NCBI RefSeq assembly: GCF_001949145.1
Contig: NW_019091425.1
Location: 1,202,763 to 1,266,762, forward strand
DNA from: Acanthaster planci
Taxonomy: Eukaryota; Echinodermata; Asteroidea; Valvatida; Acanthasteridae
Length of the DNA stretch: 64,000 nucleotides
Direction of reading: 5' to 3'
The position numbers and the translations under genes are program-made. Positions 46,921 through 58,307 of this stretch are shown piece by piece. Position 1 is the first letter of the stretch. Each line of letters begins with the position of its first letter. Below the pieces are notes generated by a model. That model was not told where the DNA came from, ran no database searches, and saw only the letters and a list, made by a program, of their open reading frames with translations.

Positions 46921-49900
46921 ATGTACACTATACTAGTTAGTCTGGCTTGCACTGTTTTTCCAAATCTCGACTATGATTCCACAGTGGTTCTCTTACTTAA
47001 TAACAGTTTTGCAGTTTTACAAGAAAAAAAAAGTTCACAATTTGCTAGAAAATATGAAACTATGCACAATTTACTGAAATTTAGATTTTCATGATTTCGT
47101 TTGAGCTGTATAGGTCTAAAAGCGGTTTTAATGTAAGAAACGCATCTACCGGAACGAAGCCGAGTTTTGAAAACATCCTGCTTGAACAGGCGCCACGGAG
47201 CGGCCTTCAACCATTGTTAAATGGGGTTGGTATACTGGGCTCATTAAAGGCAGCGCAAATTAACAACTTTTTATGCACATCTTTTGAGCAGTAGATTGGA
47301 ATACCCTGCGAACAAAACTTCATTTGCTTTTGAATGCAGTATTTTTAATCATCTTTGTATTCGTTTCTGCTACCTTTTTTTTTAAACAAAAAAAAAGCTG
47401 TTATTTGATACAGACGAGAACAAGAAACCTTGTGAAAGAATTGAAACTGACACATACAGCCTCGTTTTCAAACGCCTAAGTGCGCAGATCAACGCTAAAA
47501 GCGTCGTATTGGGATCCCTCTATAGGCGGGGACATGGTTCTAAAGCCACAGTCAATTAGCCGGGAATTTCCGGTTGACCTTTGCAGCTTATCTGTTATTT
47601 TTGCAAATGATTTGGGATGCCAATAAAACGTAGAAAAGTCAGACATTAGTGAATTTTAATTAAAAAGGTTATTTTCATTTCATCAATATATGGGAAAGTC
47701 TATACCATGCCTGTCAAAAAGTGACACTTGAATTGCGTTTAAAAAATGGATTCTTTGAATTAAAAAGTTACGGTGTCAGCCCTTTGTAGACCAAGTTCAC
47801 TGAGCAGTACTAATCTTTCCGGTGAACTTACTCTGCCAGAAACTGGCAAAGTTAGAAAGTCTGACAAGTAGAGACTTCCGCGGGGACTTCAGTTAACGGG
47901 TGTGATGTACGATTTTCAAACTCGTTACCGGTTCAGCTCAGATTTTTGGTGATTGACGATCAATAACGGGCCTAACAGTTAACTGTAAGAAAAGAACACT
48001 CTCATTGTAACCTCTTTTCTTCTTCGTGGGCAAGATTAAGACCGCCCCATTGTTGAGAATCCCCTACCTTATTGTCGGCTAAACAATTGTGGTATAGGCA
48101 CTGTTTTAATCTGTATGGATCGAAGATTTTGACCAGTCTAAGCTGGTGGCTATTCTTTTGTTGGAAGTATTGATTTGGGAATGAAGTACGGATTTACGCA
48201 CGTCGGAGATTTGTGGTTGCGTCATTGTTGCGGATTTGAAAACTAAATAGGCCCCAGGTTCGGTACTGATCAACCCAGCTCCACACCAATATGCCACCAT
48301 GAGACAAACTTGCAGAAAAGACAAAATGAACATACACGACGGACAATACAGAATTGTGCCCTTCCGCCCCTAGATTTATATGCGACCCACTGCCAACAGC
48401 TGCATACTTTAGTAGTAGTGTGGCAAAGAGAGTACATGAAATTCGGCCAATGGCTCCTTTTATAACATTAATATTTCGAAATAAAACCGAGGCTGTACTT
48501 GCATCCCTTTCAAGTGTCAGGAGCTTGCCGGTGCGGCTTCAATCCAACAATTACAAAAAAAAATCAGTAAATTTGTTTCTAATTTCGTGCGTCAGCAGTA
48601 GCGTAAGTAGGGGGTGGGGCACGGGAGAGCATGCCCATGCCCCGGGCCCCCCGGCGTCGACGAATAATACAAAAACAGAGACCCTAGATTCCTGTAAATC
48701 AGGGGCCAACTATCTATTAATGACAGTTGAGTCACTAGTCTGTCATTTGACAGGGCGTATAGGTCAATAAAAGACAACCACAGTCGCTCTCATTAATGAG
48801 GGCGCACGACGCTGAACAAACATAATTAGTGGCAAGCTATATGCAGACTGAATACAAAGGAATTCGAATGGCATTTTGACGCAGAGGAAAAACCAGTTTT
48901 ATCACTCTTGGAATGGTCCACCCATTTAGAACTATGCCCCCTTTTCAGTGGTCGCTGTGAGCGTTGCTTTAAAGGGCCTGATTTAGAAGACATTGCAAAT
49001 ACAGCGTATATACAGGAGCGGAAACATCCACAAATTAACAAAAACAAAACCAAAATAAACTTTTTTGGCGCATTTCTTGCAAAAATTCAATCACGCAGTT
49101 CACTTAAAAAAATTCGAAAATGTGCCGCTGGCATTTCCCTCAACCTTTTCGCGATGGTAAAATTCGTACATCGGGGTGCTGGTATTTTTTCTCACATAGT
49201 TTGCGACTAGATGGGTAAAGGCCGAACACAAGGAAATGAACTAAGAGTCCCCGCCTGCTTTCCTTTCCTCAGCTGGCCTACTTATTTGTTTGATCTCTTT
49301 TTCTTTTCTTTTAACTGTTCACCTTTTGCTGAATTTTCAACAAATTTGGACTTTTGTTTCTAACATGTGGCTTTAAAATGAAAGTTTAAAACCTGTCCAA
49401 CGGGTGGAAACTCTGTTAATTTAGACATTAAAGATCGGCAGTGCAGGAAATCCTGCCATCTTCAGCTTGGAAAAAATTTGTTATGGTGCACAAATACATA
49501 AGTGAAATACGGCCGCTTCCCCCATTTCCCCCAAACCCGGTGGAAAACTATTCCGATAATTACGGACATTTTTACTGTTTTCCCCATCTCTTTTCTTTGG
49601 TGTTTTCGTTAGTTTCGATACACAAACATTGATCAGTAAACTACGAAAGCCCAATCGTGCCACTGAAACCGGTGGTCAATTAATTCGTAATAACGAAGTA
49701 CTAATTCATTCTTACGAATTTGTAATAGCCAATTTGTTATTATGAATCGCTAATTCATAATAATGATTTGAAAACCACGTCTTTCAGGAATCATAATGCT
49801 TCGGAGCCCTTGTTTGTCAGAAAAATCAGGAACAATTAACTGTAAAAATCTGCAAAATGGTTTTTAAACATTTAAGAGGGAACAGCAAGTTGCACAGACT

Positions 49901-50860
49901 ATTTTTGTAAGAAAAAAATCGTCGCATTATAGGCTCTTAATAATTTCTTTGAAACACGCTTAAAACAGAGAGAACCTGTGCTGCGTCTTGGGTAAGATTT
50001 TCAGCGTTATAACATGTGTAGAATATCATGCCAAATTTACGCAGAAATGTCTCAAAAGCTTAACGTACATTAAAATCAATCACACTCAGACATTTTCAGC
50101 TTGATAAACGTTTATTCCCCCTTTTTCCCAGCACATTTTCAAGGAAACAGAACTGCAGTAGCTTTGTAAGCCCAAACAGATTTTTTTCTCAAAATGTAAT
50201 GAAATATGAAGGCACGTCTATGGTATCAAATGGATTGTCTACAAATTAATTTCTAAGTAGCCAAGGTTACCCTATATTCTACTCTTTACTAATTATGCTT
50301 CCCATACTAGCTCATGAAAGTTTCAAACAGTGCCCCGTAAAGTGATCCAAATAGATTTTTAAACTGTTTTCACGATTTCCTTCTCGACATATGTCAAATA
50401 CATGTAAATAACCACTCTTATGATTTAAATGCAATGATTTAAAGCTTAAAAGTCAAAACCCAATGCTGAATCAGGAATGGAAAAATAAAAAAATGAGCTT
50501 AACACTTGCTGACATAATATCGGCATGATGCTACACATACTGAAATAAATGAAACAAAGTGATTATGGATAGCAGTTAAAGGTATTAACCAGTGACTGCA
50601 TTATTCCTTAATTGATCATTTGTCGCTCAGACCAGTTTTAAACATGAGTTCCTTGCTAAACTTAAATTCCTGATTACTTCCGTCTAATTACCATGACATC
50701 GTGTATGACATCACGAAAACTGAATGAAATGTTTAACGAAAGTGGTATTGTCGGAAGCCAAACATAATTATAATGTGTTCACAAGCAACACGCAATTCTA
50801 CAATTCATCATGAAAGTCTGCCTCTGAAAACATGCCATTACATTTTCATGATATAAATAC
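46921..50860. other. Interval between LZTS 5' end and polycystin-like 3' end
   Basis: No exon recognised. TACATG repeats are nearly absent here, unlike the 12-45 kb stretch. Inverted short words (TTCGTAATAACGAA, TTACGAATTTGTAATAGC) occur at 49685-49770. Minus-strand AATAAA at 50111-50116 could end the polycystin-like transcript. Confidence 0.4.
50111..50116 (-). terminator. Possible polyadenylation signal for the polycystin-like gene
   Basis: AATAAA on the minus strand, about 750 bases beyond the last TM5-like segment. Its use depends on whether that segment is transcribed. Confidence 0.25.
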
Positions 50861-51087
50861 CTCAATTGAAATTCCAAATGGAAACTGCTGAAAATGGGAA
50901 TTTTCTCATCTTTCACCAAATTTCTTGTGAGGAATTCGGTGTAAGGTTGAATGATGACAACGGCTTGAAGTAGTAATAACAATGTCACGATTTTCCACAT
51001 TTCAAAACCAAATTCATGAATGTTTTTGCATTGACAAATGAAAGGAATTGCATTGTCATGATGTGGAACATAAAACCGCAACCCCAC
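50861..51087 (-). pseudogene. Third polycystin TM5-like segment
   Basis: The minus-strand frame reads MWKIVTLLLLLQAVVIIQP then YTEFLTRN. Spacing and residues (W, hydrophobic run, Q, QP) fit the TM5 consensus of polycystin-1 family proteins, W-x-x-S-x-x-x-S-x-x-Q...QP-x-K. It ends at a plausible donor GAG|GTATTT at 50860. The 5' boundary is unclear. It is more diverged from the two modules at 51375-51880 than they are from each other. It may be the authentic next exon, an alternative exon or a relic. Confidence 0.45.
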
Positions 51088-51374
51088 AAACAGATGAGGA
51101 ATTTTATCAACAGTGCATTTGTTTCATAGATTAAGAAAAGTCCCCACGACGTTAATCATACAGTAGCATATCATTACTACTAAACACCAACAGAACAGAC
51201 AAAGACAAAGTACAGAAGTTACACATTGCACATATATCCATTTGATTGTTTTGCGGGATGTGCGAGCAAAGCAGGTAATCTGATTTGGTGAAGTGTATGG
51301 TCAAAACTAAAGTTATATAGAGACTTTTTTTGAAATCAGAGATTATGCATTTATCGAATAATCTGATCATGATC

Positions 51375-51640
51375 TCATCGTAATGTGTAGTAAGTCCACT
51401 GAATGACTGGATAAGGCCTTGGTTTGACTTCATGAAAGAAGAACCACGTGACAAAAGTCACGGTAGCAGGTTTAGGTGTGTCCAAGATGACAACCTGGAT
51501 GAGAATGGCAATGATGGAAGTTGCACCCCATTCCCAGAAAGCATTCCAACAGACCGTGGCAGGATGACAAGGACCACAGTAGGGCAAGCACACAGGATGC
51601 AAGCAGAAGGATGTAAAGAGCAAGGAACACGACGAATCAG
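51375..51640 (-). pseudogene. Polycystin TM4-TM5 module, distal tandem copy with 2-bp deletion
   Basis: A near copy of 51641-51890 (about 85-90 percent identical by eye). Relative to that copy it lacks two bases in GGTCTCTGTTGG, so TM4-like and TM5-like halves are in different frames. The TM5 half reads CWNAFWEWGATSIIAILIQ and continues to RPYPVIQWTYYTLR before a stop, slightly longer than the proximal copy. I infer a tandem duplication followed by decay. Confidence 0.65.
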
Positions 51641-51890
51641 CTCATTGAGTGACTGAATAAGGCCTTTGATCGACGTTATGAAAGAAGAACAACTTGATAA
51701 TAGTCATGGTAGCAGCTTTAAATGTGTCCAAGATGACACCGTGGATGAGAATGGCAATGATGGAAGTTGCGACCCATTCCCAGAAAGCATTCCAACAGAG
51801 ACCGTGGCAGGATGACAAGGACCACAGTAGGGCAAGTACACAGGATGCAATCAGTAGGATGTGAAGAGCAAGGAACACGACTGGTCGAGA
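51641..51890 (-). CDS. Polycystin TM4-TM5 module, proximal copy (out of frame with the long exon)
   Basis: In the minus-strand frame two bases off the long exon, PVVFLALHILLIASCVLAL forms one helix. CWNAFWEWVATSIIAIL followed by DTFKAATM forms a second. The pattern of a helix, a short Trp-containing link and W...S...(D/Q)xxK fits TM4-TM5 of polycystin-1 proteins. The same frame is open upstream to about 52100 and overlaps the end of the long frame for about 250 bases. A frameshift, sequencing error or small unseen intron is needed to join them. A stop (TGA) follows RPYSVTQ at 51642. Confidence 0.55.
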
Positions 51891-54821
51891 GACACGGCAG
51901 TGAACTCTTGCTGGAGCTGGAGTAAAGGCTGGTTCGACACCGTAAGTGGCTTTGTTGACTTTGTAACGCTTCCAGCGAACATTTTCCTTTCGAGCCGCTG
52001 TGTTTTCATTCCCACTGCAGCTGGTGGTAGTGCTTTCACCACAGGTGCTACACCAGCTGTAAGTGTCTCGGTCCCTGGTAAATGATCTTCTGCTAGTGAT
52101 TTTTTTCTCTTGTAGCGGGTTTGTTTGCCAGCGGAAATATCTCTTTTGCCACTGATGCCTATTGTGCTGCAGGTCTCTTCGCTGCTGTGGGAGAACTCCT
52201 CAGAGCTGGATGATTTTGGAATGATTGAGGAGGAACTAGATGATGTCTTGTACAAGTAGCTTGAAGGGGACACATACTCAGCAGAGGATGTACTCTGGGG
52301 CATGGTTGATGACGAAGGGTCCATAATGACGAATGCTGTCTCATTGCTGTTGTTGTTCTCGTTTACAGTATTTACATCCAGGCCAGGAGCGGGGTGCCTG
52401 TTAGCGGCATTGTGAGATGTGGTGCTGCTCCAACTTCCCAAGGATGCAACACTGACGGCATCACGTTGGTATTTGATCAAGCGGCCCGATGACTGGAAGA
52501 TGGGTCCTTTGAGTTGGTCATCAGTCATCTCTGAATCGATGCTCTCACCTTTGGAGGCATTTGGCAAGGCCGTGACAATACTTTTGAGGGAACAGCCCTT
52601 TGCATTGGTGTCACCCTTGGCATTCTCCTCCATCTGGATTGAATCACTTGCCCCCTTGATATCTCTACCATAAGAAAAACAGCTGTTCACATCTGAGGTC
52701 TTTAAAGCAACATCATCCTCTGTCACCTCAAGCTTGTAATCATCACCAACACCAGCCTTGGGGCTGGAGCGCAAACCTTTCAGGCACTTTCTGAAGTTAA
52801 AGAAAAACGGCTTGTAGCTGTTACTGTTTTGTATGGCAACAGTTGGCATTTCAAACTGCACGGGCAATTTGATGATGTAGTCAAAACCAAAAGTTGCACT
52901 CTGTGGAGTCTGTATGATTGGGCCCACCTCAGCTTCTGATTTTGTCTCATCAGTAGGCAAGTTGTCTTCAGTTGGTTGAGTGGCTGTAAACTTATCTTTT
53001 GACAGGAGTTCATCCCAGCTCTTTGTCTCTCGAAGAGGCAAGATGACAACCCTGCCTTTCCCCATTGCGCTGAACCTACTGATGTAGTTCTTAGTGCGAA
53101 GCACTTGAGCTGTTTTGATTTCAGGCTCAAGAAGGGCATCAGAGTACTTTAGAAATGTTGCTTGAGCGTTGGTGTCTTCTTGCTTCCTCTTGTCATCCAG
53201 ATGTTTGCTGCCTTGACATTGACCATCAGTCTCCTGCTCGCAAGTTGTTTTGTTCTCTTTGTACAGTAGACCAGAAGTAGATGATGCGCTTGAGATGAAG
53301 TCAGGTTGGTGCTGTGACGTCTCCCTGGAGGGTGGCAATGAAGGGGCAGTCTGATATCTATCCATTTTGTCAATATTGTCATTGCCAGGTTCTTCGAGCC
53401 TGATTACTCCTTGCGTGCTGTGAGGAGCCCTCCTATCCGGTAGCTGGCTTGAGACGATGGATGAAGCACTGATCGATGCTGATTCACAAGAATCACAGGA
53501 TGAAGATCTGGAGAGGTCTGCCCGGGGTGAGGAACTACTCAGAGAATGACTACAGTTACCTGCTGAATCCAGACCTGAACTGGAATAGGCATATCCTGGT
53601 AGAGAGAGCATCCCTCGATTACAGAGGTTGTACCCGGCTGATGTCTTTTCCCCCAAACAGCCAAATCCTGGGTTGTAGTATATGCCCCCGGTGGTCTGAT
53701 GGCATAAAGGATACTTGTGAGAAGTCAACTCGTTATTGCATTCCAGCAGGTCAGTAGAACAGATGGACTGGTTGTCTCCACAGATGTCATCAGAAGTGGT
53801 GCTTGCTAAATGACTACTGGAGGATGGAAGAGCCTTGGTGTCAATCTTCGCACTCCAATTTTCATCAAATGAGTGTTTCTCAACTTGCACGATATCATTG
53901 ACAGAGTAGTCATTGCTTGTGTCAGCATTTAATTTGGTACACGTCTTGATCGTTGACATATTTTCAATTTTTTGCTTGTAGATGCCGTGGCCATTGATCA
54001 TAGTCCACTGAAAATATCTGGTCAAACCTACATAAAGTGCATTATTTTGGTTGTACTTGATGTTGTCAGCTATGTTTGTTGTTTGGTAAGTGTCGCTGGC
54101 AGCGTCACTTTGCTTGCCGCTCGTATTAAAGCATGATGAACAAGCCTGGACTTGTTGGTCAGTATTTTCACTTGGCCCGCATTCCTTCTGCTGCAGAGCT
54201 GGAGCACCGATGGAAAGACGAGGAAGGCCTTTCTCCACACTCTCAAAACTACCAATGTGGAAGTCCCCAGGTGCAGAGTGGACAGGAGTACGTTCCAAAC
54301 TATCTATATGTTGCCCTGTGTTCCGGGATCTAGGAAACAGGGAAGGCAAATGCATTGACCAGATGGTAGGTGCGCCTCGGAAGATTTTCTCCACAATTCC
54401 AAGCAGTGCGAACACCACTACGCCAGCTACGATAGCTCTATTTAACATGGCGGTAGTGATGGTGACATCTGTCAAGTTTACTATGATGGAGTCCTCTGTG
54501 GACTGATAAAAGGACAACTGTGACATGACCTGCACAGCGACCATGGAATAACTAACACAGGCAAACAAGCAGGTGATGTGACGCGATTCGGTGAAATTGC
54601 CCTTATGAGAGGGTATGGTGGCAGAGATCCACAGAGAGCCATTCTTGAAGTAGTAGGTGATGTCGTTGAATGTGCATACCGGCGGTGCAGTAGACAGCAC
54701 CAAGGGAATGATGGCAGTGACTCTTGAGTCTGATGATGACATACCACTGCTGCTAGCAACAAGGCCAGAAGTGTAAAGATCCTGGGTCTTGGTATCCAGG
54801 GCATGGATTTTCTTGATTTCA
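51851..54821 (-). CDS. Polycystin-like long exon: end of PLAT-like region, TM2-TM3, giant loop
   Basis: A 2,971-bp single exon with acceptor TTTATTCCAG at 54822. It starts with the last PLAT-like strands (EIKKIHALDTKTQDLY), then TM2 and TM3. The remaining 840 or so residues are Ser, Thr, Asp and Asn-rich, with two dense serine clusters (around 52180-52300 and 53430-53520). The frame ends at TGA 51851 inside the TM4 module, so its last 85 or so residues may not be the true reading. Confidence 0.7.
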
Positions 54822-57800
54822 CTGGAATAAACACGGCAAAGTGCAGAAAAACATTATCGAAATTTGAATGTCATCAGAGTTGTAATGACTTGAGTCAATG
54901 ACTCAACTTCAGTCTGAATGCTTTGAAAAAACCAAGACATTTCACTATATAGTCAGAAACGGTTAAAATGTTACAATTTGATTTTGAAGTCTTTGTGATA
55001 GGAAGGCCAGCAAGAAAATAATACTTCACTTGTAATATCAGCATATAATCTACCCCAAACTATGCCTTTTTGCTTTCCTTTGAAATCCCAACTCCTCTAT
55101 CGGATGATTTCCAAATACCTATGATTCACACTGATTTGAATCGACTCAGATAGGCACTGTGACCCAACATTACTACATTGTCTTGATCTACTGATTTGGC
55201 TCGACCAAACTTACTTCCCTAAAACGACTCGCCTTGAATCACAAAATTCAGAGGCTCTGGCATGTCACTTTTTTACACTTAGCCGCAACAAACATTAATA
55301 GCAGAAATTATCATCTGCTTGCCACAGTCATGGACTTTAATAAAATATACTTTGATTGATGCCTTAATTTAGATTTTGTTTTAAATAAACCATACTTAAA
55401 TTTCCAACAACCTTGCAATATTTGAGATCAATGGACCTCTTAAATTGTACAATTAGTGTATGACTAATGGCCTGACTGTCACACTACTATTTTCACTCTT
55501 TGCATAAACTAATTCTTTTGATTTCACTTTAGTGTCATTGGCGCTTCATCACTCTACAGGAACTCAAAATGAAGCCAACTTACATTTTACATGCCCTGCA
55601 AGTGGTTCCTCGCCGGCAAGCTCCGATGTTGGAAGATGGTAGCATCCCGGAGTTGAATTCACTGCTCGCTGATGGGTACTTCATCTCCACGGCTACGAGC
55701 TTACCGATGGAGCGAGGGGTTGTCACAGTCTTCTGCTCTGAAGTTTTTCTGAAAACCAGATCAAAAGACAGCCTGTCGGAAAAGTTTCAAAGAAAAACAA
55801 GAATCAAAGTCAATTACTTTTTTTGGCACATGGACATTTTTATCACTTAAGAAGTATTGCAATACAACTGAGTGGAGACATGCAGATTCATTTCAATTTA
55901 TTTACCACTTGCTGAAGCCAAATGTTCCTTGGAGTCTCATCAGACGTGTGCTTTTGTTTGCACAAGGTGACTTGTGGAATGCACACCAACGTAGGAATGA
56001 ACTCCAATGTGAACGGTAAGCATAATCTACATGTATGACGTAGGAGCGTTCCTTTCTGGCCCTATCCCCTTGGATGTTATGAGGAGTTGGTGGGCGGGAA
56101 CGCTTGCTCTGCAATGAAGAAAAAGACAAACAGTTGATGAAAGAAATTTGAGTCATGGAGGTAGAGCACAGAGCCAAACAAAGGAACCTAAGTCAATTGT
56201 TGGTTTCGGTTACACAGTTTGTACCTTGCGTGCTTGTCTTACATCTTGCAGAAAGGCGAAGAGCAGGAGCAGTCCGAAACCAATGGCAATTGGGACTGCG
56301 CTGATAAAGACGATATCAAACACGTCAACTGTTGACGGACAGTCTTCAGGCAGGGTAGAGATGGAGAGACTACCCTGGGAGGGACCTGAGATGGTACCAA
56401 GGGTCTGGGAGCTGTAGGACAAACGAACAAAGCTGCGAAATTCAAGTTCAAGCCTACTACTTGATTTCTGCTTAGTTATGATCGTTGGGATACACAGATT
56501 CTTAAATACCATATCTTTTGGACCAAAGTTTAGGTATGGAATTACCTTATGGCCCTATTAAGACTAGTGTTAGTTAATTAAGACTTGATAGACTTGGCAA
56601 ACATCAGCAAAGTTTAGATTGATGTTTGATTTTATTCTGTCATAGAATAAAAAAACAACAACGACAACAAAAACGTGGAGGACAATGGGCAACTAAAAAT
56701 GAGAAAATGAGATATAAGTTACACATATGTAAGGCCTTGTACAAGGCATGATGCTAACTGCACAAAGTCCAAGTTGTATGGTTGCACTACTAAAAGTGCG
56801 CCCATAGAAAATAGTGCAAATAGGCACTGCCTGGTGCCTCTCAGAAACAGGTTGGCCTTGCATGCTTTACTGGAAATTCAAGAAATATTGCCATAAGTTC
56901 AGCTTTCTTTTGATTTCATGAGGGTTAATTTTTTCGCCCTTCCCAAATCACCCCGGATAGTAGTCAAACTATGTAGCCGCCCACCTCTATGCAAACTAGG
57001 CCGACATGGCACAATGTATATGGAGGCATTTGAGAATGAAATACAGAGTTGGATGCCACAAGTTCCGTATTCATAGTTTTAGAAATAGGCCCTATCTCTG
57101 TGATAGGCATAAGTCCCGATTATGGCACCTCTCCTATATTAAATCTGTGGAATCACAAAATGTTAATGAACTCATGTGCAGAATTCTACATGTACTAATA
57201 TACTGGAATGTACTCTTGACACAATTCCGTCCCCAAGGCTTCATTTCTTGCTCTTATGTGCATCAGCTGCAACTTTATAAATTACAATTCTGGTTACCAT
57301 GGGCGTAAATTGGGGAGGGGGGTGTGAGGAGTACTGAATCACTGTTCCCAGAAAGAGTTCCACGAACAGACGCCATGTGATTATGTATAGCCCCCAGAAA
57401 GCAAAAACATGTCCAGAAAAGTTCAATTTAGGAGGGAAAATACCAAGTTGTTTAGGCCTAAAGTACTAAGAAAACACCGAATGTTCAGACCAGTCTCATA
57501 GGGTTTGTGCACAAGGTGTAGAGCGGCGTCCGCATAATTGTACATAGTCTAAATTATTACCAACACGTAGGGAAAAAAAGAAGCACTATGCTTTTTGGCT
57601 TTCCCTATTTACACAAACAGTGGTTCAGACTGGAAACATACATGTAAGACAGGAGACATGAGACAACACAATATGATACACTGGCAGGATAGAAAACATT
57701 TAAAGGTAGACGTGCTAGCTGTTGAGATAAGACCTTCAAAGAATGGAAGTAGGTTGGCATGATTACATGATCTGATTTTTATTATACAAGCTAATAAGGT

Positions 57801-58210
57801 ACGTAGGTTTTGAGTTTCCTATTAAATGTATTAAGCGTTGAGAGACTTGTCAGATCTGTATTACGGTTGTTCCAAAAGGACACACAGCGTGAGATAAGAC
57901 TATCTTTGGAAACAGACGTACAGTTGTAATTAACATAATAGTTGCCCCTAGATGGAACTCTTTCCAGTTCCCAGTTCCCGATCGAAATAAAAGATCGAAA
58001 TAAAAATAACTCGCTCCTTAGTCCTACTGTCATTTGGTGTCAGTGCCCCCGCTTTCCAAATTTCCATGGCCGAGCAAGTTATCCCTTCTCGGCAATCCCC
58101 CTCCCTTTTCCCGGCACAAAATTACGCCACTGTTTGTTACAGTTCTCTTACCTCACAGTCTTGAAGACCAGAGCCCAAAGAAGTACGGCAATTGTCAGGC
58201 AAAGCCGCAT
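51851..58210 (-). CDS. Polycystin-1-family (PKD1/REJ-like) membrane protein with tiny ectodomain and giant TM3-TM4 loop
   Basis: Minus-strand exons 58152-58210, 56225-56411, 55909-56108, 55584-55748 and 51851-54821 join in phase (2, 0, 2, 2) to 1,193 residues. Residues 1-19 form a signal peptide. About 30 residues later TM1 lies at 50-74. A divergent PLAT-like region (about 95-235) has YVIHV, IGKLVAVEM and IKKIHALDT in the expected order. GSLWISATIP (265-274) then FTESRHITC and TM2 (285-304) match the family block HLWLSVFxRP..FTRVQRxTCC. TM3 (332-351) ends in FRG. More than 800 Ser/Asp/Asn-rich residues follow with no domain. Usual family members have huge ectodomains with REJ/GPS and a six-helix channel end. 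Both are missing here. The function is unknown. Relatives act as mechanosensory or sperm-egg signalling partners of TRPP channels. Confidence 0.65.
55584..55748 (-). CDS. Polycystin-like exon 4 (PLAT-like region)
   Basis: Acceptor GGTTTTCAG and donor AAAAT|GTAAGT. Only one frame is open: it gives 54 residues including SIGKLVAVEMKYPSASSEF and a Cys-rich end (CRRGTTCRACK). The Leu/Ile-Gly-Lys-Leu strand followed by an acidic/Ser stretch corresponds to the middle of a PLAT domain. The phase agrees with the long exon. Confidence 0.6.
55909..56108 (-). CDS. Polycystin-like exon 3 with two competing donors
   Basis: The acceptor is CTTCATTGCAG. The peptide runs from a basic juxtamembrane segment (SKRSRPPTPH) to SYVIHVDYAYRSHW. 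Donor GTGGTA at 55908 keeps the downstream frame open. Donor GTAAAT at 55905, three bases later, makes TGA at the junction with exon 4. The choice therefore decides between a full protein and one ending about 150 residues in. The second site has the better match to consensus. Confidence 0.55.
56225..56411 (-). CDS. Polycystin-like exon 2: short ectodomain and TM1
   Basis: Acceptor TTTGTCCTACAG, donor AAG|GTACAA. It encodes a Ser/Thr/Gly ectodomain of about 30 residues with one Cys. TM1 follows (VFDIVFISAVPIAIGFGLLL), then the basic stop-transfer QDVRQARK. The frame is open upstream of the acceptor, but the split Ser codon fits the exon 1 donor exactly. Confidence 0.62.
57488..57545. repeat. 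Dispersed repeat, copy 2
   Basis: GACCAGTCTCATAGGGTTTG then TGCAC and AGGTGTAGAGCGGCGTCC, matching 45911-45966. It lies upstream of polycystin-like exon 2, in its first intron. Confidence 0.7.
58152..58210 (-). CDS. Polycystin-like exon 1: signal peptide
   Basis: MRLCLTIAVLLWALVFKTV is a typical signal peptide with one basic residue and a Leu/Val core. The donor GTAAGA at 58151 leaves two bases that pair with exon 2. Another ATG 30 codons upstream (58300) is in frame, but it sits directly below a TATA box and would be outside the transcript. Confidence 0.6.
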
Positions 58211-58300
58211 TGATTTCGTAAATCTCTCGAAGAAGAAAGGTGTCCACGCTGAAAGTACAGTAGGATAAACACACTTGACTTTTCTATGGTCCACGCTCAT

Positions 58301-58307
58301 TTTTATA
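58301..58307 (-). promoter_or_regulatory. TATA box of the polycystin-like gene
   Basis: GATATAAAAATG on the minus strand. A start site about 30 bases downstream, near 58272, would leave a leader of about 60 bases before ATG 58210. This supports the shorter start and hence the lack of an extended ectodomain. Confidence 0.45.

Noticed and set aside
48354-48770. 138-codon plus-strand frame with MCPSAPRF start
   Set aside because: No domain, no splice context, mixed composition. Consistent with chance in 64 kb.
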